A DNA stretch of 64,000 bases, taken from positions 1-64,000 of the forward strand of contig NZ_NIWD01000019.1 of assembly GCF_002277025.1 (NCBI RefSeq), read 5' to 3'. The notes under the pieces are model-generated. The model was not told where the DNA came from, made no database searches, and saw nothing but the letters and a program-made list of their open reading frames with translations. The stretch is from Sphingopyxis sp. GW247-27LB (GTDB lineage: Bacteria; Pseudomonadota; Alphaproteobacteria; Sphingomonadales; Sphingomonadaceae). The number at the start of each line of letters is the position of its first letter. Within the stretch, counting starts at the first letter, position 1. A program made the position numbers and the translations under genes. This document shows positions 26,842 to 35,685 of the stretch, piece by piece.

Positions 26842-27193
26842 TGGACATGTCCCCCTTGGATGTTGCGGTGCCCGAGAGCAGCGCAGCGCGCCGCGTGATG
26901 CAGAAGAACAGCACCAGACCGCCGAAGAGATACAAAAGGATCTCGGAGAATTCGGAGCGGCGCTCGCTGTCGGCCGCGAGATAGTGATTGGAGAGATTGG
27001 CCGTTTCGGCGAAAAACTGGTCGACGCTGAGATTGGCCATCAAGGCGAAGAAACCGAGCATCACCCCTGCAGCAGCAAGGCAATTGATCGCCAGCCAGCA
27101 ACTGACCGAAACGAGCGAATAGGCGATGTCCTGGAACAACCGCCGAGGCGCGATAGCGGGCTTCCGCATCCGCGAGGTTGCCAGCGCCGTCAT
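26834..27193 (-). CDS. Small inner-membrane protein between traC and trbI
   Basis: A 119-residue protein with two hydrophobic stretches (about 27-52, SVSCWLAINCLAAAGVMLGF, and 86-105, ILLYLFGGLVLFFC) separated by a hydrophilic loop. The ATG overlaps the traC stop (ATGA, 27190-27193) and the 3' end overlaps trbI. I do not recognise a named Tra family. Its conserved-looking place in the operon suggests an accessory membrane subunit of the secretion channel. Confidence 0.6.
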   Translation of the reverse strand: MTALATSRMRKPAIAPRRLFQDIAYSLVSVSCWLAINCLAAAGVMLGFFALMANLSVDQFFAETANLSNHYLAADSERRSEFSEILLYLFGGLVLFFCITRRAALLSGTATSKGDMSND

Positions 27194-29766
27194 TCTGCAG
27201 CTTCCGCATAATCGGCGCGGACGCCCCGCTGTTCCTGCACCGATCCGGGGAAGGCGACTTCCTCGATCGCCTCCGCCATGCTCATGCCGGCGGCGGTCTT
27301 CGCGTCGATCGCGGCGAAGACCTGAGGGCTCGAGGAATAGAGCGTCGCCGAATAGGGATCGAGCACCAGACGGCCCATCGCGAGCATCTCGGGCCCCTTG
27401 ATGAGCACGTCCGAATATTCGGTGCCATTTCGTTTCAGCGACCGCATCATCGCTTCGACCGCATCATTCATGTCGAAGCGGTCGAGCTTCTTGAAGTCCG
27501 CGATGGTCTCGGGCTTCTGCTGAAGGATCAGGAACCAGTCGCTGTTCTCGAGCGCCGCGATCGATCCTTCCGACTTGTAATAGTCGTTGAGCGATTGGGT
27601 GGCGGTGATGAGCGACGCGCCATATTTGCGGCAGGTTCGGGCGTAGGTCTCGACGAAATCGGCCATCGACCCGCCCTTTAGGAGCTGCCAAGCCTCGTCG
27701 AGCAGCAGTGCCTTGCGGGTGCTGCGATCCTTCCGCATCGCCTGGCTCGACAGGAACATGATGGCCGTCAGGACCACCGAACGCAGCTCTTCGCGCGCCG
27801 ACAGGTCCGAGAGCTCGAACACGGTCAGATCGGCGCCGATCTTCAAGGTCGATTGCCCTGTGAAGAAGCGGCCATAGGTTCCGGCGCTGGAAAATGGTCG
27901 CATCGCGATCGCGAGCTCTTCGCCCTGGATATGCTGCCTTGCGATCAAGGCTTCGATCACCCCGTCGATCGAACCTTCGGCGCCATTCTTTTCCCATTCG
28001 GCGTTGACCGCGGCGTCGATCAGGCCGCGCTCGGTATCGTTGAGGCGGTCGATATGGCGACCCATCTGACCGATGATCGCCTTCAGCATGGCGATGCAAT
28101 CGAGCCGATAATCTTCGTCGCGCTCCGCCTCCGCCGCGTCGATCATCGAGAAGGGATTGAGGCAGAAACCAGAGCTCATCGTGAACTCGACGAATGCGCC
28201 ACCCTGCAGCTTGCAGCTATGCTCGAAGCTGCGGCCGTCATCGATCACGATGACCTTCGCGCCGGCGCCGACCAGCGCCGAGGTGATTTCCTGCAGGGCC
28301 ACGGACTTGCCCGAGCCGGACTTGCCGAAGACCGCGACATTATGGTTGCCGGCGCTGTTCTCGAATGGCGACCAGAAGAAGGGCTGACCGCGGCGACCTA
28401 GGAGCAACAAATGGGGGATCGGCCCGCCATTATATTCGCCCTGCAGCGGCGCAATATTGGCAACCGTCGTGGTCAGCATCGTGCGGAAGCGTTTCAGCCG
28501 CTCAAAGTCCTTCGCGAGGCCGTTGGCCATCGTGAGCGGCATGACCGAGATCAGCCCCGCCATCTGCAAATAGCGTTCGTCCTGAAGCTCCCAACCCGCC
28601 GCCTTGTAGACCGCCTTGAGATTGCGTTCGTGCCGATCGCCCTCACCGTAAGGCGAGACGCTCATCACGCTGTAGAAGACGCGCACGAGCTTCTGTCCCT
28701 GCCGGAGCTGGTCCTGGACATATTCCCACTCGCGAGACTGGTCGCGGATTTGCGGAGTAAACTTCGCGCTCTGCGAATTCGCGAGGCTGGTGGTCCGCAT
28801 GAACTTGAACGCCGCGCGCGACGTCGCCGCCTGTTCGTCGGGATAGGTGATGGTGAGCATCGTCGCCACCGGACAGGGCATCCGAAGCTTGTCGAAATAG
28901 GGATCGCCGATGAGCTTTACCGTGTCCCAAGGCGCCCAGCGCGGCGGGAGGTTGCGGATCGCGTAACAGCGAATGTCGAAGCGATCGGGCACGATCTCGC
29001 CGATGTCCGGCACGCCGTCCTGCAGCGCGCCGAGCGCGCGAAAACGCTCCGTTCGGATCAGGATGCGATTGGGATCGGTGACGATCTCCATATCGCGGCG
29101 CACCGCTTGGTCCGCGATCGGATCGAAGCGATTGTAATCAACGACATCTTCCCCCGACACTGTGGTTGGCGACGTCAGATCGTCGACGAGCTTCAGAAGG
29201 CCAACGGGATCGAGAATCTGCGCCTCGACGTCGATCGAGCGAAGCATCGACGCCATCGACTCCCGAAGGGTGATCAGCTCCTCGTCGCTGACCTTCGCGC
29301 CCTCCGGAACGCCAAGCGAAACGAAAACGCGGTGCGAACGGAGATGAAAGGGCGCGTCCGCCGACAGACTCGACCACACGCCGCCCTCGAGATAATCGGC
29401 GCGGTGCTGAGCAATCCGCTCATAGACGCCCTTCGCCATCTGGCGCGGGATGAACCATTGGACCATCCGTTCCGCGATGCGCGGACTCATCCATTGCAGG
29501 ATCTGGATCGACGTCTTGTCCGGGATGCCTTCGGACAGAAACTGCGAAATGATCTCGCTCGTCCTGTCGTCGGCACCGACCAGCGGAGACACCTCGAGGA
29601 TCCAGCCCCGCGATGCGCTGTTGTAATATAGTCCGTTCTTCTGGTCGAAGCTCCGATAGGGCAGCCAATCGGCGAACATCGGGATCGACGTCGACGGGAC
29701 GGCCTTGTCGACCTTGCGCGGCCCGCCGAGCAGATCACCGAGCAGCTTGTCGAACCACCCCGCCAT
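27190..29766 (-). CDS. traC: TraC type IV secretion ATPase
   Basis: An 858-residue ATPase of the VirB4/TraC class that powers pilus assembly from the cytoplasmic face. Walker A (GKSGSGKS) lies at about 476-483 and Walker B (ALLLDEAW) at about 689-696. The N-terminal TraC domain is recognisable (RSFDQKNGLYYNS, ISQFLSEGIPDKT). The stop of traV and the ATG share one base (TAATG at 29766), and the downstream small gene overlaps by 4 nt. Confidence 0.93.
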   Translation of the reverse strand: MAGWFDKLLGDLLGGPRKVDKAVPSTSIPMFADWLPYRSFDQKNGLYYNSASRGWILEVSPLVGADDRTSEIISQFLSEGIPDKTSIQILQWMSPRIAERMVQWFIPRQMAKGVYERIAQHRADYLEGGVWSSLSADAPFHLRSHRVFVSLGVPEGAKVSDEELITLRESMASMLRSIDVEAQILDPVGLLKLVDDLTSPTTVSGEDVVDYNRFDPIADQAVRRDMEIVTDPNRILIRTERFRALGALQDGVPDIGEIVPDRFDIRCYAIRNLPPRWAPWDTVKLIGDPYFDKLRMPCPVATMLTITYPDEQAATSRAAFKFMRTTSLANSQSAKFTPQIRDQSREWEYVQDQLRQGQKLVRVFYSVMSVSPYGEGDRHERNLKAVYKAAGWELQDERYLQMAGLISVMPLTMANGLAKDFERLKRFRTMLTTTVANIAPLQGEYNGGPIPHLLLLGRRGQPFFWSPFENSAGNHNVAVFGKSGSGKSVALQEITSALVGAGAKVIVIDDGRSFEHSCKLQGGAFVEFTMSSGFCLNPFSMIDAAEAERDEDYRLDCIAMLKAIIGQMGRHIDRLNDTERGLIDAAVNAEWEKNGAEGSIDGVIEALIARQHIQGEELAIAMRPFSSAGTYGRFFTGQSTLKIGADLTVFELSDLSAREELRSVVLTAIMFLSSQAMRKDRSTRKALLLDEAWQLLKGGSMADFVETYARTCRKYGASLITATQSLNDYYKSEGSIAALENSDWFLILQQKPETIADFKKLDRFDMNDAVEAMMRSLKRNGTEYSDVLIKGPEMLAMGRLVLDPYSATLYSSSPQVFAAIDAKTAAGMSMAEAIEEVAFPGSVQEQRGVRADYAEAAE

Positions 29767-30392
29767 TACTGGCCATCCGGAGCGGGTTGAGCAGCCAGTG
29801 CAGGCGCAGACACGACCGCATGGTCGGCGGCTGCAGCGGCGGCTTCGCTTTCGGAGGGCGGCACCGCCACCGGCTCGGGACCCTTGCGACCAGCAGCCAG
29901 CCGGCGTTCAACTTCGGCTCGGAAATTTTCGCCTGAAACCGGCTTGCCCGACGTCGGTACCGACGCGCTCGCTATCTCGGCGGGCGCCGGCGCGCCCGCC
30001 GCGAGCTCGACCAGCGACAAGCGTGCCGGGGCCGAGGAAACCGAGGCCGCCAATCGGCGATCGTCGCTTGCTGCGCCGGCAAGCTGCGGTTCGACGTACA
30101 CGACCGTTTCATCGCGCCAGCGACCGAACCGGTCGGTTCGCGCCGGCAGCACGACCTTCAACGACCCCGCCGAACGCGGCGCAGCGGGATCGGCGGTTAC
30201 TGCACCGGCAACCGCACCCGATGCCACGCCGCCGGTCATCGAGGCGATCGCCTGGTCATCGATGTTCGATGTGGGCGAACAAATCCCGTCGGGCGCACGG
30301 CAAATGAAATTGCCTTTGACGTTGCCCCCCAGCGAGGCACACCCGCCGAGGCAAATGAGGCAAGCACCTGCAAGCAGACCCAAGCTACGCAT
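29766..30392 (-). CDS. traV: TraV outer-membrane lipoprotein
   Basis: About 208 residues from ATG 30392. The signal has a lipobox LGGC at about 15-18 (CLICLGGCAS), then the TraV-type segment GNVKGNFICRAPDGICSP with paired Cys. TraV forms the outer ring of the transenvelope core with TraK and TraB (the VirB7/9/10 equivalents). The C-terminal half is Ala/Pro-rich and low-complexity. A longer frame to 30470 overlaps the preceding small gene and would bury the signal peptide, so it is rejected. Confidence 0.8.
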   Translation of the reverse strand: MRSLGLLAGACLICLGGCASLGGNVKGNFICRAPDGICSPTSNIDDQAIASMTGGVASGAVAGAVTADPAAPRSAGSLKVVLPARTDRFGRWRDETVVYVEPQLAGAASDDRRLAASVSSAPARLSLVELAAGAPAPAEIASASVPTSGKPVSGENFRAEVERRLAAGRKGPEPVAVPPSESEAAAAAADHAVVSAPALAAQPAPDGQ

Positions 30393-30396
30393 GTCG

Positions 30397-30654
30397 TCAG
30401 CTCCTTCCGTTGCCGATTTCGAAAATCTGAACGCGCCTCGACCGAAGGGCCCGCAGCGCCATCGCTCCACCCGCCATGCTGGCGAACAGGATCATGCAAA
30501 TCGCCAAGGCCTTGAAAAAGGCGAACATGAGAGCAAAGCGGCCAGCGGGTCCGAACTCCGCGAAGTAGGAATTGACGATGATGATCATCCCGACCTGGCT
30601 CGCGAGGAAGAGGACAAAGATCGCGCCGCCCAATCGATCGACCGGAGCCATCAC
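30397..30654 (-). CDS. Small membrane protein in the tra operon
   Basis: An 85-residue protein with two hydrophobic helices (GAIFVLFLASQVGMIIIV, and FFKALAICMILFASMAGG). Its ATG lies at the dsbC-like stop (overlap 30651-30654), and traV starts 4 nt after its stop. No named family is recognised. Its position, coupled on both sides, supports translation as part of the transfer operon. Confidence 0.55.
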   Translation of the reverse strand: MMAPVDRLGGAIFVLFLASQVGMIIIVNSYFAEFGPAGRFALMFAFFKALAICMILFASMAGGAMALRALRSRRVQIFEIGNGRS

Positions 30655-31478
30655 CGGCCTCCCTTCAGCCAGGTCTCGAGGACCGCTCGCGGGCGATAGC
30701 CCTCGAGAACCGTTCCATCGGACCGGACGAGGACGGGCGTGCCGCTGAACCCGTTCGATCGGGCAAAATTCTCATTCGCATCGAGGCCGCTGGTGTCGCA
30801 GCTCGCCGGGGCCACTTCCGCGCCTGCATAGGCTGCCCTCAGGGCACGCGGCTTGTCCTTGGCGCAATAGACGCGATTGGACAGATCGCGCGTCCCGAGG
30901 GTCGAAATCGGCCGTTCGATCACCCGGACATTCATTTGCTCGAGCTCGTTCGCGAGCGCACGGCAGAAACCGCAATGAAGATCGGTGAAGATGGTGACGG
31001 GCGTGCCCGATGGATTACCCCAGACGATCGCGCCCGAGGCAGGCAGTTTCGAGAGGTCTACCTTCTGCGCGGCAGCCGGCGGCTGGGCCGCCCGTCCTGC
31101 AGGACCAGCCGCCGCCATCTGCGGGACCGGCGTTTCGCTTTCCTCCTCGAGACCAGCTTTCGCCGCACCACCGAGCAGCATGTCCGGATTCATCTCGAGC
31201 AGCTTTGCCGCCGTCAGGTCCTGACGCGACTCCATATCGTAGACGCGGCCGACGATCAGATACCGCGCGGTCCCGTCGACGTAGAACAATGTCTTGCCGG
31301 CAACGACCTCGCAGAGCCCCGCAACCTTGTCGCAGTCGATCTGCGAGACCTGCGTTTTCGGGAGGCGAGTCTTGAGGAGCGCCGAAACGCGGGTCGGCTC
31401 AAGCCGATCGGCGGCATAGACTGCGGTCGCTGCGCCTCCGAGGAGCAATGCGGCGACCAAACCAACTTTGAGCTTCAT
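30651..31478 (-). CDS. DsbC-like periplasmic thiol:disulfide isomerase
   Basis: About 275 residues from ATG 31478, which follows an AGGAAAGG ribosome site. The signal peptide is KLKVGLVAALLLGGAATAVYA. An N-terminal DsbC dimerisation-like domain (YLIVGRVYDMESRQDLT) is followed by a Pro/Ala linker and a thioredoxin domain with the active site CGFC (TIFTDLHCGFCRAL) and cis-Pro loop (GTPVLV). DsbC-like proteins in transfer operons fix disulfides in Cys-rich subunits; here TraN alone has more than 40 Cys. Confidence 0.85.
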   Translation of the reverse strand: MKLKVGLVAALLLGGAATAVYAADRLEPTRVSALLKTRLPKTQVSQIDCDKVAGLCEVVAGKTLFYVDGTARYLIVGRVYDMESRQDLTAAKLLEMNPDMLLGGAAKAGLEEESETPVPQMAAAGPAGRAAQPPAAAQKVDLSKLPASGAIVWGNPSGTPVTIFTDLHCGFCRALANELEQMNVRVIERPISTLGTRDLSNRVYCAKDKPRALRAAYAGAEVAPASCDTSGLDANENFARSNGFSGTPVLVRSDGTVLEGYRPRAVLETWLKGGR

Positions 31479-31492
31479 GTTCAGCCCTTTCC

Positions 31493-32827
31493 TCAATTGC
31501 GAATGAAGGCGCCGTCGAGAAACACGATCTCGACTTCAACGCCGGTGGGCATCTCGATGACGGGCTGATATTGTTCAGCGCGCTCGATCAGATATTGGGA
31601 GAGCATGTCGCCGGCCTGGCTTACGCCTTCACCGATACCGCCCTTGGCGATGTCGCCGGTCGACAATTTCTGGCGCTCGCCGTTGACGACGGTCGTGGTC
31701 CCCGAGAGGAAGCTGTTCGAGTTGGCCGAGAAGCCGCGACCGATCCCGCCGACCAGACCGGCGAAGAATGCTTGCATCGTCAAACTGCCTTCGCGGCTCA
31801 CCACGCGGCCACGGACCCCGGTCTTGCCGCCGAACGCGATGAAGCCCTTGACCTCGCTTTCGGCATAGCGGCCACCCGGTTGCGGGCAGGTCATCTTGGC
31901 GAGCTTCACATAGACTTTCTCGGATGAGAGATCGCCGCGCGCTGCGCCGTTGACCAGACACCCATCGATGCGCGTCGTCAGCACCTTGCCGTTCTGCGCA
32001 ACCGACCGCGCGGGCCCCACGATACGGAGGACCACCGGAAGCGGATCCGACTGCGATTGAACATTCGACGCTGCATCGACCCCGACGATGACCCGGGCTT
32101 TCGCATAGCTATTCGCCGGGAGATAATTGGGGCTGTCGGACGCGAAGAGATTGCTGGTCGGCGCAGATTTGCTGCCGCCACCGGTCGCTGCCGGCGTCGC
32201 CGCGAAACTGATCACCTTGAGCTCGCGCCGCGCTTGCGCCCCCGCGATCGCACCGCCGCCGGCTGCATCATAGGCTGCAGGACCACCGGCACCATAGAGC
32301 GCCGTCGGGCCAGCGGAGGGCCGCGACGACGCTTGCGCCGCCGCGAGCTGTTCCTTCAGCTGGCGATTTTCATCGTCATAGGCCGAAAGGACCCGCGTAC
32401 CTTCCGATGCCATGTTGGAATTTTCAGAGCGCAGCGCGTCAATCTGTGCCTGCATCTGCTCGAGCTGATCGCCCTGCCCTTGCATGCGGCGAAGCTGGTT
32501 ATCCTGGCTGTTCAGCCGGTTCTCCGACATCGACAGCCATTCCTTTTCGGAAAGGTTGCGCGCCGCCAGATCGTCGGTCGAAACCTTGATATTCTCCGAT
32601 GCCAGATCCTTGCCCGGCGCATTCGGACCCTCGTCCGTATTGCCGGTGAAGAACAACCAGTAGACCGCTGCGGTCAGGAGGAGACCGCCGACACCGAACA
32701 AAAGCATCCGCTGGCGCTTTTCGACGCCTTCGTTGACCGACAAGCTCGCGCCTTCGGGAACTGCCGGCGCTACGGCCGCCTCACCGCGCGGCGAACCGCG
32801 TTTCAGGAATGACCCCAGACCTGTCAT
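31493..32827 (-). CDS. traB: TraB core-complex protein
   Basis: A 444-residue bitopic protein. It has a short cytosolic N-terminus, a membrane helix at about 41-60 (MLLFGVGGLLLTAAVYWLFF), and a coiled-coil stretch at about 93-165 (NRLNSQDNQLRRMQGQGDQL). The C-terminal TrbI/VirB10-like domain holds NSYAKARVIVGVDA, RIDGCLVNG and GYAESEV-like blocks. TraB spans the envelope and links the inner-membrane machinery to the TraV/TraK ring. traK ends 2 nt upstream. Confidence 0.88.
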   Translation of the reverse strand: MTGLGSFLKRGSPRGEAAVAPAVPEGASLSVNEGVEKRQRMLLFGVGGLLLTAAVYWLFFTGNTDEGPNAPGKDLASENIKVSTDDLAARNLSEKEWLSMSENRLNSQDNQLRRMQGQGDQLEQMQAQIDALRSENSNMASEGTRVLSAYDDENRQLKEQLAAAQASSRPSAGPTALYGAGGPAAYDAAGGGAIAGAQARRELKVISFAATPAATGGGSKSAPTSNLFASDSPNYLPANSYAKARVIVGVDAASNVQSQSDPLPVVLRIVGPARSVAQNGKVLTTRIDGCLVNGAARGDLSSEKVYVKLAKMTCPQPGGRYAESEVKGFIAFGGKTGVRGRVVSREGSLTMQAFFAGLVGGIGRGFSANSNSFLSGTTTVVNGERQKLSTGDIAKGGIGEGVSQAGDMLSQYLIERAEQYQPVIEMPTGVEVEIVFLDGAFIRN

Positions 32828-32829
32828 GA

Positions 32830-33636
32830 TTAGCTCCCTTGCTTCCGGGTGACGACGTAGGCCGACGTCGCCTGTCGCGGCGCCAGCTTCGGGTTGGCGA
32901 TCGACACCGCGATCGCGTCGACGGGGGCTATCCGCCCCTCAGTGATTTCGACGGGAGCGGGCGAGCTGTTCTCGATCCGGACGACGCGGCCGACGACATC
33001 GAGGCCCTCATATTCGGCGACGAGCTGCACGGTGAGATCGCCGGCCTGGACGGGGACAAGAGCGGAGCGACGCATCCGATAGCCCGGGACGATTTCCTGC
33101 GACGCCATCGCCTGGATGAGGCGCACTGCCGTCTCGTCCGCGTCGGGCGCGTCCTCTTCTGATTCCGTGACCGCCTCCGCCTTTGCCAAGGCGAGCGGGT
33201 TCGACACGAATATCTGCTGGGCCTCGATCGCCTCGATCCGGCAGCCGAACTTGTAGACATAGCCCTTCTTCGTCGTCCCGAAGAACGACAGGACTTTCAG
33301 GCGAAAGCCCTCCGGGACCGACAAATAGATGTCGCCGCGCGTCGGCTCGTTGACGACCGAGAAATCATCCAGCGGGTTCGTCGGCTGTACCTTCGACACG
33401 CTCGCGAACTCGTCACCGATAAGGCTGATGCGCGTCAGATCCTTTTCCGACGCGACGCACGCGACACGGGAATTGTCCTCGACCATCACAGTCTCGTCCG
33501 CGCGGGCGCTTTGCGCGGTTAGGATAGCCGCGCCGATCATCGTCACGCCGAGAACGCGCTGGAGCCGATCCATTGGGCGCGACGTAAACAGCACGCCGCC
33601 GGTGCCGAGTGCCATAGGCATGAGCATCTCCATCAT
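32830..33636 (-). CDS. traK: TraK secretin-like core protein
   Basis: Up to 268 residues. The start at 33636 overlaps the traE stop by 4 nt. An internal ATG at 33573 (MDRLQRVLGVTMIGAA) would give a tidier signal peptide ending SARADE, so the true start is uncertain. The mature part matches TraK: DEFASVSKVQPTNPLDDFSV, a FGTTKKGYVYKF strand block and a C-terminal LAPRQATSAYVV. TraK is the periplasmic/outer-membrane core subunit that binds TraV and TraB. Confidence 0.82.
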   Translation of the reverse strand: MMEMLMPMALGTGGVLFTSRPMDRLQRVLGVTMIGAAILTAQSARADETVMVEDNSRVACVASEKDLTRISLIGDEFASVSKVQPTNPLDDFSVVNEPTRGDIYLSVPEGFRLKVLSFFGTTKKGYVYKFGCRIEAIEAQQIFVSNPLALAKAEAVTESEEDAPDADETAVRLIQAMASQEIVPGYRMRRSALVPVQAGDLTVQLVAEYEGLDVVGRVVRIENSSPAPVEITEGRIAPVDAIAVSIANPKLAPRQATSAYVVTRKQGS

Positions 33637-34232
33637 TGGGGAGCGGGTTCAGTGGCGCCAATGGGCGCGTCTTCACCCGGCTTGTTCGGGACCACGATGC
33701 CGAAGCCGATCAATCGGAGCTCGACGCCCGTGTAATTCCAGTCGAAACGGAAGGTGCGCTTGACCGCGCCAACCTCTTGACGGCCGACCATCGTGTGGAG
33801 CGTGCCCGTCGTCTCCGACATCAGGCTCTGCGGATCCACCCGCATCGATTCCATCGTGAAATATTGCGACACACTGGAGCCGCGCTGGTCGTTGACGATC
33901 TTGAGCAAATCGCCCTTGATCCGACCGTAGGCGGAGGGGTGAACGATCTTGAGGACCGAATCCATCCAGTAATCGAGGTTCTGCGGACTGCGATTGAGCA
34001 TCATCACGGCCGCGTCGCGCGTCACCAGTTCCAGATACTCTCGGCTGACGCCCGCGCTGCTCAGCTCGAGCTGCCGCGTCAGGACCGGCTGCAGAACAAT
34101 CGCCCGATCACGCTCGGAGGCCGCGATCAGCGAGAAGATGGTAACGATCGCAAGGCCCGCGCTCGCCATCACGAGCATATTGCGCTGTTTGAGAACGCGC
34201 TGCGCCTGCGCCTGGCTGAATCCCGCTTCCAT
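33633..34232 (-). CDS. traE: TraE conjugal transfer protein
   Basis: A 199-residue protein with one N-terminal membrane helix (NMLVMASAGLAIVTIFSLIA at about 18-37) and a periplasmic VirB5/VirB8-like region containing VSREYLELVTRDAAVMMLNR and a C-terminal FRFDWNYTGVELRLIGFG block characteristic of TraE. It is an inner-membrane assembly protein needed for pilus formation. traL ends 3 nt upstream and traK starts within its last codons. Confidence 0.87.
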   Translation of the reverse strand: MEAGFSQAQAQRVLKQRNMLVMASAGLAIVTIFSLIAASERDRAIVLQPVLTRQLELSSAGVSREYLELVTRDAAVMMLNRSPQNLDYWMDSVLKIVHPSAYGRIKGDLLKIVNDQRGSSVSQYFTMESMRVDPQSLMSETTGTLHTMVGRQEVGAVKRTFRFDWNYTGVELRLIGFGIVVPNKPGEDAPIGATEPAPQ

Positions 34233-34235
34233 CGC

Positions 34236-34520
34236 TTACCCCGCCATCAATCGAAGATATGAAGGCGGGACGGCCCGGATGCCCATGACACCGCTGGGAA
34301 GATACCAATAGGCCATATGGAGGAGCCACGAACCAGCACGGCCTGCTTTTGCCTTTCGCAAGACCCACCAACCCAGGATTCCGAAACATATGCCCCAGAT
34401 GATATGCTGTGCGAGGATCCCGATAAAAAAGGGTCCGGCCATCGCGACGAACTCGTCCATGGTCCAGAGCCCGATCCGTTCGGGTTCATCCAGCTTCCCG
34501 GGAATCACATAGCGATCCAT
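34236..34520 (-). CDS. traL: TraL conjugal transfer protein
   Basis: A 94-residue protein with the TraL pattern: YVIPGKLDEPERIGLWTMDE, then two hydrophobic helices (VAMAGPFFIGILAQHIIW and GICFGILGWWVLRK) and a YWYLPSG segment near the C-terminus. TraL is a small inner-membrane component of the pilus assembly complex, analogous to VirB3. It follows traA by 59 nt. Confidence 0.88.
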   Translation of the reverse strand: MDRYVIPGKLDEPERIGLWTMDEFVAMAGPFFIGILAQHIIWGICFGILGWWVLRKAKAGRAGSWLLHMAYWYLPSGVMGIRAVPPSYLRLMAG

Positions 34521-34579
34521 AACCGCCCCGCCCCAATTGCCCGGTTAAGCGCGCTTGGCGCACTCCCGGGACGCCCACA

Positions 34580-34915
34580 TCAGATGATCGCAGTCACAGC
34601 CGAGGTGACGATCGGAACGCCCGTGCCGACACCGATGCCGACGCCGACGGGAAGAGCGATCTGACCGAGGCTGAAGCGGCCCGAGGCCATGCCGGCGAGG
34701 CCGAGCGCCAGCGAGATGATCGTGATGATCTTGCCGCCCGAGCCTTCGAGAAACGCGGTGAATTTGTTAAACGCGGTGTCGAAGGTCGTATCGGTGCCGG
34801 CGAACGCCGGCCCTGCGAGCAACACGAACGCAAGGAGCGTTACCGCGGCCAGAAGCGGAAGATGATCGCGACCGAACGCCCCCTCCCGGTCTTTCATCAG
34901 TGACATGGTTTGCAT
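34580..34915 (-). CDS. traA: TraA-like propilin
   Basis: A 111-residue precursor. A long leader ends GPAFAG with likely cleavage after Ala39, leaving about 72 residues, close to the size of mature F pilin (70). The mature part has the two hydrophobic segments of a pilin (GKIITIISLALGLAGMASG and IALPVGVGIGVGTGVPIV). It is the first gene of the operon, so pilin would be made from the leader-proximal end. The next upstream feature is the divergent regulatory region. Confidence 0.75.
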   Translation of the reverse strand: MQTMSLMKDREGAFGRDHLPLLAAVTLLAFVLLAGPAFAGTDTTFDTAFNKFTAFLEGSGGKIITIISLALGLAGMASGRFSLGQIALPVGVGIGVGTGVPIVTSAVTAII

Positions 34916-35210
34916 GATTTTTTCCCATCTTGTGAACGACGCCCGGAACGGGAGCCGCTCAGAAAGGGAAACCGTGGCAAATGCTGGTCAAGCCAGCGCT
35001 GACCGATTATTACCTGATTTGCGTGGATATGGGTATTTTTGCTTCAAAAATCTGTATAAATGCGAACGAAATATTCGTCAGTTTGACCATGAAATTCGTT
35101 ACTCGGATGAAGTTTCTGCTCGCGGCAACGAAAATTTCAGGCACTTTGGACTCGAAGACTGTGTGTGAAGATCGAAGTGCATAGTTACGAGGCCATCGAA
35201 AGCTTATGGA
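34916..35210. promoter_or_regulatory. Divergent control region between the tra operon and the regulator genes
   Basis: This 295-nt region is AT-richer than its flanks in the half around 35030-35110. ATTTTTG-CTT-CAAAAAT (35035-35051) is a 7-bp hairpin. ACGAA-ATA-TTCGT (35066-35078) is a 5-bp inverted repeat, and a second ATTCGT follows at 35094-35099. On the minus strand, CTGACG (35081-35076) and TATACA (35058-35053) are 17 nt apart and could drive traA, with the ACGAA repeat in the spacer as operator. On the plus strand TTGACC (35083-35088) is a weak -35 candidate. The transfer origin could be here, but no nick motif was recognised. Confidence 0.4.
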
Positions 35211-35570
35211 ATGCCAAAGACTCAAACAGTGACCCTGCGCTACAGGGCTAGCGAGGCGTTCTGGGAGATACAGTGTCGGGCGATATGCGAATTATCCATA
35301 TGCGAACGACGGGCCTACTCCCTGCCAAGCCTGCTAGCGCACGTGGCCGAGAAAAAGCTTGGTGAATTGGGAAAACTAACCCCGAAGGACCTGCTATATT
35401 TTGCGAGCACGGACTCGGTTTGTGGTGATATCCCAATCAACATCGGGGTAGATAAATGGGTCAACGACCGGCTCAGGAGGGTCCGGTGGCGCCTCTCTGA
35501 ATCGTCTGGCACCCGCGTTACCAATATTCAGCTACATCGACTCGCATTCTACATCATCACAGGGGCATAA
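35211..35570 (+). CDS. Small protein of unknown function upstream of an HTH gene
   Basis: A 119-residue soluble protein with several Cys near the N-terminus (IQCRAICELSICERR) and a basic C-terminal half (KWVNDRLRRVRWRLSES). It resembles no family I can name. It is transcribed away from the tra operon and lies just before an HTH protein and a lytic transglycosylase, so a regulatory role in transfer is plausible but unproven. Codon choice is less GC-biased than in the tra genes. Confidence 0.45.
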   Translation: MPKTQTVTLRYRASEAFWEIQCRAICELSICERRAYSLPSLLAHVAEKKLGELGKLTPKDLLYFASTDSVCGDIPINIGVDKWVNDRLRRVRWRLSESSGTRVTNIQLHRLAFYIITGA

Positions 35571-35685
35571 TATTCAAACCAGATTTGGGGCTTTCTCAAC
35601 TTGACATTTCAGCGCTCTGTCGCTGCCCTATATAGGAACGAATTAGTTCATATGATGGAATTTATTCATTTCTCTGGGGCACCGA

